Source of the DNA: Planococcus sp. SK3692
GTDB lineage: Bacteria > Bacillota > Bacilli > Bacillales_A > Planococcaceae
Reading direction: 5' to 3'
Assembly (NCBI RefSeq): GCF_028890485.2
Contig: NZ_JARCHV010000001.1
Span: forward strand, 1,523,698-1,587,697
DNA length: 64,000 bases
The position numbers were made by a program, and so were the translations under genes. The notes beneath the pieces are model-generated. The model worked only from the letters and a program-made list of their open reading frames with translations. It had not been told where the DNA came from and did not search any database. Positions 50,207 to 58,662 of the stretch are shown here, in pieces. Position 1 is the first letter of the stretch. Each line of letters starts with the position of its first letter.

Positions 50207-50581
50207 ATGAAAATCGTGCGCATTGTTTTGCAATTGCTGGTCTTGTACGGATTTTTGCTGATCGGCGAAGCCATTCAAGCTTTGCTCCAATTGCCGATGC
50301 CCGGAAGCATCATCGGCTTTTTGCTGTTGTTCAGCGCGTTATTGCTGAAAATCTACCCACTCGAATGGATAGACGCCGGCGCTACTTTTTTATTAAGCTT
50401 TCTTTCCTTATACTTCATTCCGGCAACGGTCGGCGTCGTTGACTACGGTCCCTTGTTTTCCGGAAAAGGCGTATTGCTGCTGCCGATCGTGGTCATCAGC
50501 ACACTCATCACAATGGGGGCGGCCGGATTCGCCAGCCAGCACATCGCAAATCGAAGCGCTGCCCAAAAGGAGGAATCGTGA
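50207..50581 (+). CDS. CidA/LrgA-family holin-like protein
   Basis: 124 residues with four hydrophobic helices: LVLYGFLLIGEAIQALLQLPMPGSIIGFLLLFSALLLKIYPLEWIDAGATFLLSFLSLYFIPATVGVVDYG. LPMPGSIIG and FFIPA/YFIPATVG are CidA/LrgA signatures. These proteins influence murein hydrolase export, cell death or pyruvate transport. It overlaps the LrgB gene by one base (TGATG). Whether it is the Cid or the Lrg pair cannot be decided without a regulator nearby. Confidence 0.88.
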   Translation: MKIVRIVLQLLVLYGFLLIGEAIQALLQLPMPGSIIGFLLLFSALLLKIYPLEWIDAGATFLLSFLSLYFIPATVGVVDYGPLFSGKGVLLLPIVVISTLITMGAAGFASQHIANRSAAQKEES

Positions 50582-51273
50582 TGATGGCATTCACTCCCGC
50601 AGCCCTCATATTTTCCGTCTTGACCGTGACGGCTTATGTCATTGCGAATTTTATTTACCTGCGGTTTCGCAAAACGCCGTTGAACCCGGTCATCACAGCG
50701 ACAGTGGCCCTCGTCGCCATTCTCGTGCTGTTCGACATCCCGTACGCAACTTATATGGAAGGCGGCGACTGGGTGGCAGCTTTTCTCGGTCCAGCTGTCG
50801 TCGCACTTGCCGTCCCGCTCTATAAGCATCGCGAGTTGCTCCAGAAAAACCTAGTACCGATCGCTGCCGGGATTTTTGCCGGCGTCATCGCAGGGCTCGT
50901 CAGCGGCACCTTGTTCACACGCTGGCTCGGTTTTACGGAAGAACTGATTTTAACGGTCTTGCCAAAATCATTGACGACGCCTGTCGCCATGCAAGTCGCG
51001 TCGACGATCGGCGGCATTCCGTCGCTGGCTGCCGTATTCGTCATGGTCGCCGGCTTCACAGGCATCCTGCTCGGGCCATATTTGCTGCACTTATTGAATA
51101 TCGATTCCCCAATCGGGCGCGGCATCGGCCTTGGCGCTTCTGCCCATGGTCTTGGCACAGCGAAAGCCTTCGAATATGGCCCAGAAGACGCGTCGATGAG
51201 TTCTGTGGCAATGACTTTGTCCGCAGTTCTCGGCGCATTGCTCAGCCCTCTCGCTGCCTGGCTGTTGCTTTAA
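50581..51273 (+). CDS. LrgB/CidB-family membrane protein
   Basis: 230 residues, multi-pass: PLNPVITATVALVAILVLFDIPYATYMEGGDWVAAFLGPAVVALAVPLYKHR, then KSLTTPVAMQVASTIGGIPSLAAVFVMVAGFTGILLGP and GIGLGASAHGLGTAKAFEYGPEDASMSSVAM, all conserved in LrgB/CidB. Translation is coupled to the upstream gene; AAGGAGG sits 7 nt before ATG 50581. Confidence 0.9.
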   Translation: MMAFTPAALIFSVLTVTAYVIANFIYLRFRKTPLNPVITATVALVAILVLFDIPYATYMEGGDWVAAFLGPAVVALAVPLYKHRELLQKNLVPIAAGIFAGVIAGLVSGTLFTRWLGFTEELILTVLPKSLTTPVAMQVASTIGGIPSLAAVFVMVAGFTGILLGPYLLHLLNIDSPIGRGIGLGASAHGLGTAKAFEYGPEDASMSSVAMTLSAVLGALLSPLAAWLLL

Positions 51274-51335
51274 CCTGCCCCAGATACAACAAGGAATCGT
51301 ATTTTTCTTATCATCATTGCAATTCAATAGCTCAA

Positions 51336-51370
51336 AAAAATCCCCGGTGCACCGTTGCACCGGGGATTAT
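51336..51370. terminator. Bidirectional terminator
   Basis: AAAAATCCCCGGTGCA-ccgt-TGCACCGGGGAT between convergent genes. Confidence 0.85.
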
Positions 51371-51748
51371 CTATTTGATCGTCACTTGCCAGGATACGCC
51401 GAAGCGGTCATTGCACCAGCCAAATTTCCGGCTGAAGCCGTAATCGCCAGGCTCCATCAACACTTTCCCATCTTCGCTTAAAGCATTATAGGCTTTATCG
51501 AATTGTTCTTCATCGTCCACTTGGACAAATAGCGACACAGCTGGCGTAAAAGTGAACTCATGCGGAATCGGGCTATCGATGCACATATATTTGGTGCCTG
51601 CCAATGTAAAGCTCGCCTGCTCTACTTTGCCATCCTCCCGATGCGTCACTGAATCGATATGGGAATTTTCAAAGATGGAAGTATACAGTTTCATCGCCTC
51701 TTCTGCCTGCCCTTGAAACAATAGAAATGTCATAATCGTTTGAGTCAT
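51371..51748 (-). CDS. VOC/PhnB-like protein
   Basis: 125 residues: MTFLLFQGQAEEAMKLYTSIFENSHIDSV, FTLAGTKYMCIDSPIPHEFTFTPAVSLFVQVDDEEQFDKAYNALSEDGKVLMEPGDYGFSRKFGWCNDRFGVSWQV. This is the PhnB / 3-demethylubiquinone methyltransferase-like glyoxalase fold. Many members carry degenerate metal sites, and the function here is unknown. AAGGAGG lies 8 nt before the ATG. Confidence 0.88.
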   Translation of the reverse strand: MTQTIMTFLLFQGQAEEAMKLYTSIFENSHIDSVTHREDGKVEQASFTLAGTKYMCIDSPIPHEFTFTPAVSLFVQVDDEEQFDKAYNALSEDGKVLMEPGDYGFSRKFGWCNDRFGVSWQVTIK

Positions 51749-51761
51749 ATGATCAACCTCC

Positions 51762-53363
51762 TTAAGTTTTCAAGTCACGCCGGCGGAAACCATATGCACC
51801 AGCCACGGCCAAGATAACAGCGATTGCAATCATCACCGCGAGCATGCCGTAATTGACTTCATCCAATGGAATGCTTGGTGTATGCCCATAAGGCGTCAGC
51901 TTTTCCACCCAGTCCGGAAGCTGCAGCAGCTCACCTAAATAGACAACGAAAAACGACAGACCCAAGTAAAGCCAGATAACGCTCGCAAAACTTGGCAAAA
52001 AGCCGATGAACACGAGTGCCAAGCCGATCATGATCAGCACAGCCGGCAAATACACGAACGAAGCGCCGATATATGTGCCAAGCGGCAGATCTTCATCAAG
52101 TACGGCATTGCCTGCTAGGCCCAGCCCACTCCCGGTCAAGAACAGCATCGCAATCGCCGTCAACGCGGCAAGCAGCCAATAGCTAAACGCCACGCGCCAG
52201 CGGGAAACCGAGCGGCCGATGACATGTTCCATGCGCCCGTTCTTTTCTTCCGTCTTCACTTTTAACATCACCATAATCGCCGGTATCGACGCAAGAATCG
52301 CCATGACCGAAGACAACACCGGAATGAACAACTCGATCAAACTAAAGCCTTCCTGCTCGACAATCAATTGCTGGAACAAATCGATGCCTTCAAAAAAGCG
52401 TTCGATTTCACCGAGCACTGATCCATATGAGATGCCTAGGATGAACAAGGCGACTGCCCAGGCGATCAAGCCCGTGCGCTGAAGCCGCCACGCCAAGCCG
52501 AACGGCCCGCGAAGCGTCGCAGGGGCTTCTGTGCGGCCAGCACGTGTTGGCAAAAAGCCGGAGTCGTGATCGCGGATGCTGTTCAGATACAACGCCAAGA
52601 TAGACAGCGTCACCGCCAAACCAACCGACAGCATCACTGGCCACCAGAGATTTTCGACAAATGGCTTAGCGCGTAAGATCCAGCCGAGCGGCGAAGTGAG
52701 CGACAAGGCTTCACTCATGACGTCGCCAATCGCACGGATCATATAAAACACCAGCAAAGCGGCGATCGACAAACCGGTCGTCGCACGGGCATTTTGCGTC
52801 AGCTGTGCAAACACAGCTGTTAATGCAGCAAAGAACAAGCCGGTCGCACCGAGCGCGGCCCCGAACAACAGCGAGCCGTGAAGGTCGACGCTTTTAACTT
52901 GCAGCGCTGCCATCGAAATGCCGGTCACTACCGCAAGCACTGTGTTGACTGCTGCAAGCACGAGCAACACTGCCGTTATGCTGGATAACCTGCCGACCGG
53001 CAGCGCACGGACAAGTTCAAGCCGCCCTTCCTCTTCATCGCCGCGCGTATGGCGGCTGACAAGCAGGATGTTCATCAAAGCGACAATCGCCGCAGTCATG
53101 ACCAGCATTTCGTGTGCCGTCATAGCGCCGGTCGTATAATCAGCGCCGCCGTAATTGGGTCCGACCATCGCGACCATCGCCGGATTTTCCATTGTTTCCG
53201 CAATGGCCTGGCGCTCGATATCATCTCCATATAAATTGTCGAAGACGAGGACGATGCCTGCCGATACGAAAACGAACGACAAGATCCAGATCGGCAACCG
53301 GATGCGGTCGCGCCGCAAGATGAAACGCATCAAACTCCATGTATGGTCAAAAAGCTGGCTCAT
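51762..53363 (-). CDS. ABC-2-type exporter permease (tetronasin-resistance-like)
   Basis: 533 residues with two homologous halves of about six transmembrane segments each. It starts MSQLFDHTWSLMRFILRRDRIRLPIWILSFVFVSAGIVL. Full-length duplicated ABC-2 permeases of this size work with a single DrrA-type ATPase in polyether or antibiotic export. Its ATG overlaps the ATPase stop (ATGA). Third gene of the TetR-ATPase-permease operon. The substrate is unknown. Confidence 0.87.
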   Translation of the reverse strand: MSQLFDHTWSLMRFILRRDRIRLPIWILSFVFVSAGIVLVFDNLYGDDIERQAIAETMENPAMVAMVGPNYGGADYTTGAMTAHEMLVMTAAIVALMNILLVSRHTRGDEEEGRLELVRALPVGRLSSITAVLLVLAAVNTVLAVVTGISMAALQVKSVDLHGSLLFGAALGATGLFFAALTAVFAQLTQNARATTGLSIAALLVFYMIRAIGDVMSEALSLTSPLGWILRAKPFVENLWWPVMLSVGLAVTLSILALYLNSIRDHDSGFLPTRAGRTEAPATLRGPFGLAWRLQRTGLIAWAVALFILGISYGSVLGEIERFFEGIDLFQQLIVEQEGFSLIELFIPVLSSVMAILASIPAIMVMLKVKTEEKNGRMEHVIGRSVSRWRVAFSYWLLAALTAIAMLFLTGSGLGLAGNAVLDEDLPLGTYIGASFVYLPAVLIMIGLALVFIGFLPSFASVIWLYLGLSFFVVYLGELLQLPDWVEKLTPYGHTPSIPLDEVNYGMLAVMIAIAVILAVAGAYGFRRRDLKT

Positions 53364-54268
53364 CACACGCCACCTCCTGCTCCTGTCTCCGTTTCCTCGT
53401 AATGGCGGATGAACAAATCTTCCAGCGTTGGCGGCCGGCTTTCCATCCGCTTGATACCAAATGCACTTAAATGACGGACGACCGCATCAAGTTCATCGGC
53501 GTCCACTTGGAACGACCAGCCGCCGTCGAACGCCTGCACACGGTGGACGCCCCGAAGCTCCGCCAAATCCGGGATCGGCTGATCGGTTTCAATGAACATC
53601 AAGGACCCGGTCAAATGGCGCATTTCCTTGAGTGTGCCGGTTTCGATGATGCGTCCTTTGCGGATGATCGCTACCCTGTCGCATAGCTTTTCCACTTCCG
53701 ACAGAATATGGCTCGACAATAAGATGCTCTTGCCTTGCGCTTTCGCTTCTTGGACATACTCCGAAAATACGCGCTCCATGAGCGGGTCGAGGCCTGAAGT
53801 CGGCTCATCGAAAATATAAAGATCTGCGTCTGCGGAAAAAGCAGCGATGAGCGCCACTTTCTGCCGGTTCCCTTTTGAATAGGTTCGGCATTTCTTGCCC
53901 GGATCGAGCCCGAAACGGCTGATCAATTCATCGCGCCGGCCCTTGTCATAGCCGCCGCGCAATCTGCCGAACAAATCGATCACTTCGCCGCCGGTCAAGT
54001 TCGGCCATAAATTAACGTCGCCCGGCACATATGCCACACGTTTATGGATATCGACCGCATCTTTCCAAACGTCTTTGCCGAAAATTTCTGCGCTGCCCTC
54101 GGATGCTTTCAAAACGCCAAGCAAGACACGCAAGGTCGTTGACTTCCCTGCCCCGTTCGGCCCAATAAACCCAAACACTTCGCCTTCCTTCACTTCGATA
54201 TCGACCCCATCCAGCGCTTTGAAATCCCCAAAGGTTTTACTGAGCCCTTGCGTTTTGACGACTGTCAT
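53363..54268 (-). CDS. ABC exporter ATPase (DrrA/CcmA type)
   Basis: 301 residues. Walker A is GPNGAGKSTTLRVLLGVLKASEG, signature YSKGNRQKVALIAAFSADADLYIFDEPTSGLDPLME, and H-loop LLSSHILSEVEKLCDRVAII. The C-terminal ~80 residues form an accessory domain ending in PPTLEDLFIRHYEE. The ATG at 54268 overlaps the TetR stop (TGATG). A 50-codon upstream frame is spurious. Exports a toxic compound with the ABC-2 permease. Confidence 0.9.
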   Translation of the reverse strand: MTVVKTQGLSKTFGDFKALDGVDIEVKEGEVFGFIGPNGAGKSTTLRVLLGVLKASEGSAEIFGKDVWKDAVDIHKRVAYVPGDVNLWPNLTGGEVIDLFGRLRGGYDKGRRDELISRFGLDPGKKCRTYSKGNRQKVALIAAFSADADLYIFDEPTSGLDPLMERVFSEYVQEAKAQGKSILLSSHILSEVEKLCDRVAIIRKGRIIETGTLKEMRHLTGSLMFIETDQPIPDLAELRGVHRVQAFDGGWSFQVDADELDAVVRHLSAFGIKRMESRPPTLEDLFIRHYEETETGAGGGV

Positions 54269-54927
54269 CACGATTCCTCCTCCGTTTCGTAAAAGCTCTT
54301 TTTCAAAATGGCCAAATAACCATAGAATTCTTCCCAATACGGTGCGAAATCGATCTCGGCAAGTTTTTGCCCCGTCAACCGCGCGAGCAGCTCCTGCTGG
54401 TAGCCGTCGATCGACCAACGGATTAAATGGAACACTTTCTCGGGATCTGCACCTTTGCGGAAGCGGCTTCGATCGATTCCTTCATACATGAGCTTATAGC
54501 CCGCTTGTTTCATGTTCTCTATATTCGCTGTGAGCTCTTTTGGCAAATGCGGCTCTCCTTCTTGCAAAAAAGCAGCCGAGAACTTGAACACTTCTTCATT
54601 TTCCGCTTGGGCTTCCATTTTCAGGCGGGCTAGCTGCGTGAGCCGTTCGATCAAATCCGGTTCCCCAGCATCCACTTTATCCAAATACTGGCTTTGGATG
54701 AATTCAAGACTATACTTCACCAAATACTCGTAGAGCTCCTGCTTGCTGGTGAAATAATAAAACAACATTCCTTTGCCGATCCCTGCCGCTTTGACGATGC
54801 GGTTGGTTGACGCCTTCTCGTAGCCATGCGCCGCAAATTCCTCGAGTGCTGCCTGGCGAATCTTGTGCTGCTTGCTTTCTTCCAAACTTTCAAATCGTGC
54901 AATGATGTTGTCCACCTCCTCTTTCAC
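54268..54927 (-). CDS. TetR/AcrR repressor of the ABC exporter operon
   Basis: About 219 residues. The HTH is EEFAAHGYEKASTNRIVKAAGIGKGMLFYYFTSKQELYEYLV; the C-terminal domain is helical. The start is unclear: no ATG exists near the N-terminus. I chose GTG 54927, whose Shine-Dalgarno (AGGGTGG) lies inside the proximal operator; TTG 54933 and GTG 54915 are alternatives. It is the first gene of an autoregulated three-gene operon with one-base overlaps, so the drug ligand probably induces all three. Confidence 0.85.
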   Translation of the reverse strand: MKEEVDNIIARFESLEESKQHKIRQAALEEFAAHGYEKASTNRIVKAAGIGKGMLFYYFTSKQELYEYLVKYSLEFIQSQYLDKVDAGEPDLIERLTQLARLKMEAQAENEEVFKFSAAFLQEGEPHLPKELTANIENMKQAGYKLMYEGIDRSRFRKGADPEKVFHLIRWSIDGYQQELLARLTGQKLAEIDFAPYWEEFYGYLAILKKSFYETEEES

Positions 54928-54936
54928 ACACAACTA

Positions 54937-54982
54937 GACCACCCTGGTCGACTTAAACATACAACATTCGACCACCCTGGTC
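54937..54982. promoter_or_regulatory. Twin TetR operators flanking the exporter-operon promoter
   Basis: GACCACCCTGGTC occurs twice, at 54937-54949 and 54970-54982, 33 bp apart (about three helical turns). On the minus strand TTGACC (within the distal copy), a 17-bp spacer and TATGTT form a promoter. The proximal copy falls at the transcription start. Confidence 0.75.
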
Positions 54983-55095
54983 AACTTTAAAAAATCAGAC
55001 AATTTAAACTTCATTTTCAAGAGCATTCCAGCTTTCCTGAAAGCGCTTGTCGTGCTATGTTTTACATAAGTATGACAAGACAGGAGGAGCTTCTT

Positions 55096-55941
55096 TTGAA
55101 TAAAATCATGACACCTAAGTTTTCTGTCGCCGCACTCACTGCAGCCGCAGCACTTGCCTTGTCCGCATGCGGCAGCGACAGCGAAGAAACCGCTGACACT
55201 ACAAGCGCTTGGGACGAAATTCAGGAACAAGGCACATTGACCGTTGCGACATCCGGTACGCTTTACCCGACTTCGTATCGCGAGGAAGGCACCGATGAAT
55301 TAACCGGCTTTGAAGTCGAAGTGGTTCGCGAAATGGCTGAACGCCTCGAACTCGAAGTCGAATTCTCTGAGATGGGCTTTGACGAAATGATGACGTCTGT
55401 CCAGACCGGTCAAGTCGATATCGCAGCGAACGATATCGAGATCAACGAAGACCGCAAGGAAAAATTCGTGTTCTCCACGCCGTTCAAATATTCATACGGT
55501 ACCGCCATCGTCCGCGAAGGCGATCTTTCCGGCATCGAAACGCTCGAAGATCTCGAAGGCAAAAAAGCAGCCGGCGCTTCGACATCCGTCTATATGGAAA
55601 CAGCCCGTTCTTACGGTGCTGAAGAAGTGACGTATGACAACGCGACGAATGAAACCTATTTGCGCGATGTGGCAATCGGCCGCACCGATGTCATCCTCAA
55701 TGATTATTATTTGCAGACCCTCGCCATCGAAGCGTTCCCGGAACTCGACATCGTCATCCACCCGACGATCAAATACCGCCCATCTGAAGGCGGCATGGTT
55801 ATGAACAAAGGCAACGATGAACTGGTCGAAAACGTCAACAAAGCCATTGATGAAATGCTTGAAGACGGCACGATTGCTGAACTTTCCGCTGAGTTTTTTG
55901 ACGGAGCCGATGTGACAGAGCCGATCGATATTGAAGAATAA
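55096..55941 (+). CDS. Amino-acid-type ABC substrate-binding lipoprotein (orphan)
   Basis: 281 residues. Starts at TTG 55096 behind AGGAGGAG, with a signal peptide and lipobox ALSACG. The SBP_bac_3 fold follows: LTVATSGTLYPTSYREEGTDELTGFEVEVVREMAERLELEVEFSEMGFDEMMTSVQTGQVDIAANDIEINEDRKEKFVFS, then SGIETLEDLEGKKAAG. It is expected to bind a polar amino acid (cystine or glutamine type). No permease or ATPase genes flank it. A TGAAAGCGCTTGTC cre-like site lies at ~55037-55050. Confidence 0.88.
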   Translation: MNKIMTPKFSVAALTAAAALALSACGSDSEETADTTSAWDEIQEQGTLTVATSGTLYPTSYREEGTDELTGFEVEVVREMAERLELEVEFSEMGFDEMMTSVQTGQVDIAANDIEINEDRKEKFVFSTPFKYSYGTAIVREGDLSGIETLEDLEGKKAAGASTSVYMETARSYGAEEVTYDNATNETYLRDVAIGRTDVILNDYYLQTLAIEAFPELDIVIHPTIKYRPSEGGMVMNKGNDELVENVNKAIDEMLEDGTIAELSAEFFDGADVTEPIDIEE

Positions 55942-55948
55942 GCACCAC

Positions 55949-55984
55949 TGCCCCGATGCCATCTCCACGGCCATCGGGGCTTTT
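55949..55984 (+). terminator. Rho-independent terminator
   Basis: TGCCCCGATG-ccatctccacgg-CCATCGGGGCTTTTGC. Confidence 0.85.
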
Positions 55985-56018
55985 GCTATCATCTTAATAG
56001 CATTTCTCAAACAGCATT

Positions 56019-56034
56019 TGGAAAGCGCTTTCTT
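56019..56034. promoter_or_regulatory. Candidate cre (CcpA) site upstream of the pxp operon
   Basis: TGGAAAGCGCTTTCTT: core GAAAGCGCTTTC is a perfect palindrome, 12 of 14 to the optimal TGAAAGCGCTTTCA. A second palindrome, TTCACTAGTGAA, lies at 56146-56157. Neither is proven; together they are the only structures I see in 55985-56210. Confidence 0.4.
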
Positions 56035-56210
56035 ATTATTCCCACAATCATCCTGTTCGTTGGGCCTATCTATTGAGTTCTTTCTTTTACTTCAGCGATT
56101 ATTTACTATATTAAGATGATAAACTCCAACTATTCTCTACTTTCATTCACTAGTGAAAAGCATTATACTATTAAAGTATTTAGAATAATCTGCAGATGAG
56201 GTGAACTTTT

Positions 56211-56909
56211 TTGGATTTTACATTTTCCCCGCTCAGTGAACAGGCGCTGGTCATCGAAACCGGCACCATCATCAATAAAGAGTCGGAACAAGCCGTGCGT
56301 AAACTGTCTTCACTTCTGGAAAAGCAAACACCGGATTGGCTAGTTGAATTCATCCCGGCATTCACGACAGTGACTGTTTTTTACGACCCATGCCAGATTA
56401 GGCAAGCAGAAGTTGAACAGGAATTGCGGCTCCTAGCGGCCCATTTAGATGAGGTCGAAGCACCCACACCACGTCAAATCGAAATCCCGGTTTGCTATGG
56501 CGGTGATTTCGGCCCTGATCTCAGCTTTGTCGCGGAGCATAACGGCCTCACCGAAGAAGAAGTCATCAAAATCCACACGTCCGGCGTCTATAGCGTACAC
56601 ATGATCGGCTTCGCCCCGGGATTTCCGTTCATCGGCGGCATGTCCGAAAAAATTGCCGCACCGCGCAGAAAGTCGCCGCGTTTGCGCATCCCGGAACGCA
56701 CCGTCGGAATCGCTGGCATGCAAACCGGCGTCTATCCGATTGAAACACCGGGCGGCTGGCAATTGATCGGCCGGACGCCGCTGCGCCTATTCGTTCCGGA
56801 ACAGGACATTCCGAGCTTGCTGCGTGCAGGCGATGAAATCCGCTTCACGCAAATCGATGAAGCCGAATACCGTGAACAGGAGGCGAAGTTAGATGCTGAG
56901 CATTCGTAA
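56211..56909 (+). CDS. pxpB: 5-oxoprolinase subunit B (KipI-like)
   Basis: 232-residue PxpB: VFYDPCQIRQAEVEQELRLLA, IPVCYGGDFGPDLSFVAEHNGLTEEEVIKIHTSGVYSVHMIGFAPGFPFIGGMSEKIAAPRRKSPRLRIPERTVGIAGMQTGVYPIETPGGWQLIGRTP are diagnostic. With PxpC and PxpA it hydrolyses 5-oxoproline to glutamate using ATP. Starts at TTG 56211 behind GAGGTG. It was named KipI in B. subtilis for inhibition of the sporulation kinase KinA. Confidence 0.93.
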   Translation: MDFTFSPLSEQALVIETGTIINKESEQAVRKLSSLLEKQTPDWLVEFIPAFTTVTVFYDPCQIRQAEVEQELRLLAAHLDEVEAPTPRQIEIPVCYGGDFGPDLSFVAEHNGLTEEEVIKIHTSGVYSVHMIGFAPGFPFIGGMSEKIAAPRRKSPRLRIPERTVGIAGMQTGVYPIETPGGWQLIGRTPLRLFVPEQDIPSLLRAGDEIRFTQIDEAEYREQEAKLDAEHS

Positions 56910-57873
56910 AAGCGGGCTCCAGACAGCGGTCCAGGACCTCGGCCGAACAGGTTTCCAGCGCTACGGTGTCATCGCAAGCGGTGTCATGGACCCGTTTGCC
57001 CACCGCATCGCCAATTTGCTCGCGGGCAACGCGGAAACGTCCCCGACCTTGGAGATCGCTTTATCCGGCCCGGTCATCGAGTTCGAAGCCGACCATTACA
57101 TCGCCATTTGCGGAGGTGATTTGTCCCCTTCGCTTAACGGCGAACCACTGGCCATGTGGCGCGGCCATTTCGTCCCAAAAGGCAGCGTCTTGTCGTTCGG
57201 CGAACCGAAACGCGGCGCCCGCAGTTATTTGGCGGTAGCCGGCAGTTTTGACGTTCCGGCCGTCATGGACAGCCACTCGACCTATTTACGGGCAGGCATC
57301 GGCGGCTTCCAGGGACGCGCGCTGAAAAATGGCGACAGTTTAAAGACCTTACCCATTTCGCCTCAGCGCCTGGATGCCTTGAAAAACCAAAATTCCCAGA
57401 CGCCTGATTGGCTCATCCCCCCTGCCCGCTACCATGAGCAGCCGATTGTCCGGATGATGCCAGGCCGGCAGTACGCACTCTTTAATGAAGCGAGCCGCTT
57501 GCGCATATTCGAGGAAACCTTCACCGTTTCTGCCAATTCGGACCGAATGGGCTATCGCCTGGAAGGCCCTGAACTGGCGCTCGAAAAGCAGGAGGAATTG
57601 ATTTCGGAAGCAGTCGCGTTCGGCTCTGTGCAAGTGCCGGCAGACGGCAACCCGATCGTCTTGCTCGCCGACCGCCAAACGACCGGCGGCTATCCGAAAA
57701 TCGGCCAAGTCGCATCAGTCGACTTGCCGCTGATCAGCCAATTAAAACCCGGCGAATCGCTGAAGTTCCGCTACATATCCGCGGACGATGCACAACAACT
57801 TTATATCGAACAAGAACAGCAGATCCGCCAATTGAAGATCGCCATCCAAATGAAACGGGAGGAATGGACATGA
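56893..57873 (+). CDS. pxpC: 5-oxoprolinase subunit C (KipA-like, biotin-dependent carboxylase-like fold)
   Basis: 326 residues: [46 protein letters not shown] is the PxpC signature. FYNGEAS-type [30 protein letters not shown] and [36 protein letters not shown] are also present. It overlaps pxpB by 17 nt and pxpA by 4 nt. Confidence 0.93.
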   Translation: MLSIRKSGLQTAVQDLGRTGFQRYGVIASGVMDPFAHRIANLLAGNAETSPTLEIALSGPVIEFEADHYIAICGGDLSPSLNGEPLAMWRGHFVPKGSVLSFGEPKRGARSYLAVAGSFDVPAVMDSHSTYLRAGIGGFQGRALKNGDSLKTLPISPQRLDALKNQNSQTPDWLIPPARYHEQPIVRMMPGRQYALFNEASRLRIFEETFTVSANSDRMGYRLEGPELALEKQEELISEAVAFGSVQVPADGNPIVLLADRQTTGGYPKIGQVASVDLPLISQLKPGESLKFRYISADDAQQLYIEQEQQIRQLKIAIQMKREEWT

Positions 57874-58640
57874 ACCATCAAGTAGATTTGAACTGTGACA
57901 TGGGCGAAAGCTTCGGTACGTATACACTTGGAAACGACCAAGTAATTCTTGATTACGTCACGTCCGCCAATATTGCCTGCGGCTTTCACGCAGGCGACCC
58001 AGCGACGATGCGCGAAACCGTTAAGCTCGCGCTCGACAAAAACGTCGGCATCGGTGCGCACCCCGGCTTGCAGGACCTTGCCGGCTTCGGCCGCCGCCAT
58101 ATGGCCGTAACACCGCGTGAAGTATACGATCTTGTCATCTACCAAATCGGAGCGCTCTACGGCTTCGTCAAAGCAGAAGGCGGGAAATTGCAGCACGTCA
58201 AAGCTCACGGCGCTATGTACAATATGGCGGCAGGCGATGCTAAGTTATCCGAAGCAATCGCGGAAGCCGTCTATAAAATTGATCCGGAATTGGTTTTGTT
58301 CGGCTTGTCCGGCAGTGAAATCGTCAAAGCCGGAAACCGCATCGGCCTGCGCACTGCCAATGAAGTGTTTTCCGACCGCACGTATCAACCGGACGGCACA
58401 CTCACTCCGCGCAGCCAGCCTAATGCGCTCATCACTGACCCGGATGCTGCAATCGAGCAAGTTATCCGCATGGTCAAAGAAAACAAAGTCATCAATACAG
58501 AAGGCACCGAGACTGCCCTGAAGGCCGAAACAATCTGCATCCATGGCGATGGCAAAACCGCCAAAGAATTCGCGCTGCATATTTCCAGTTCCTTGAAAGA
58601 GGCGGGAATCGATATCCAACACATCCAGAAAATCGTTTAA
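57870..58640 (+). CDS. pxpA: 5-oxoprolinase subunit A (LamB/YcsF family)
   Basis: 256 residues: [72 protein letters not shown] carries the conserved Asn-Cys-Asp, Ala-Cys-Gly-His and His residues of the family. The ATG at 57870 (third residue of the longer frame) has GGGAGG at the right spacing and overlaps the pxpC stop. Confidence 0.94.
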   Translation: MNHQVDLNCDMGESFGTYTLGNDQVILDYVTSANIACGFHAGDPATMRETVKLALDKNVGIGAHPGLQDLAGFGRRHMAVTPREVYDLVIYQIGALYGFVKAEGGKLQHVKAHGAMYNMAAGDAKLSEAIAEAVYKIDPELVLFGLSGSEIVKAGNRIGLRTANEVFSDRTYQPDGTLTPRSQPNALITDPDAAIEQVIRMVKENKVINTEGTETALKAETICIHGDGKTAKEFALHISSSLKEAGIDIQHIQKIV

Positions 58641-58662
58641 CACCGCCTAAGGAGGGACTTCC

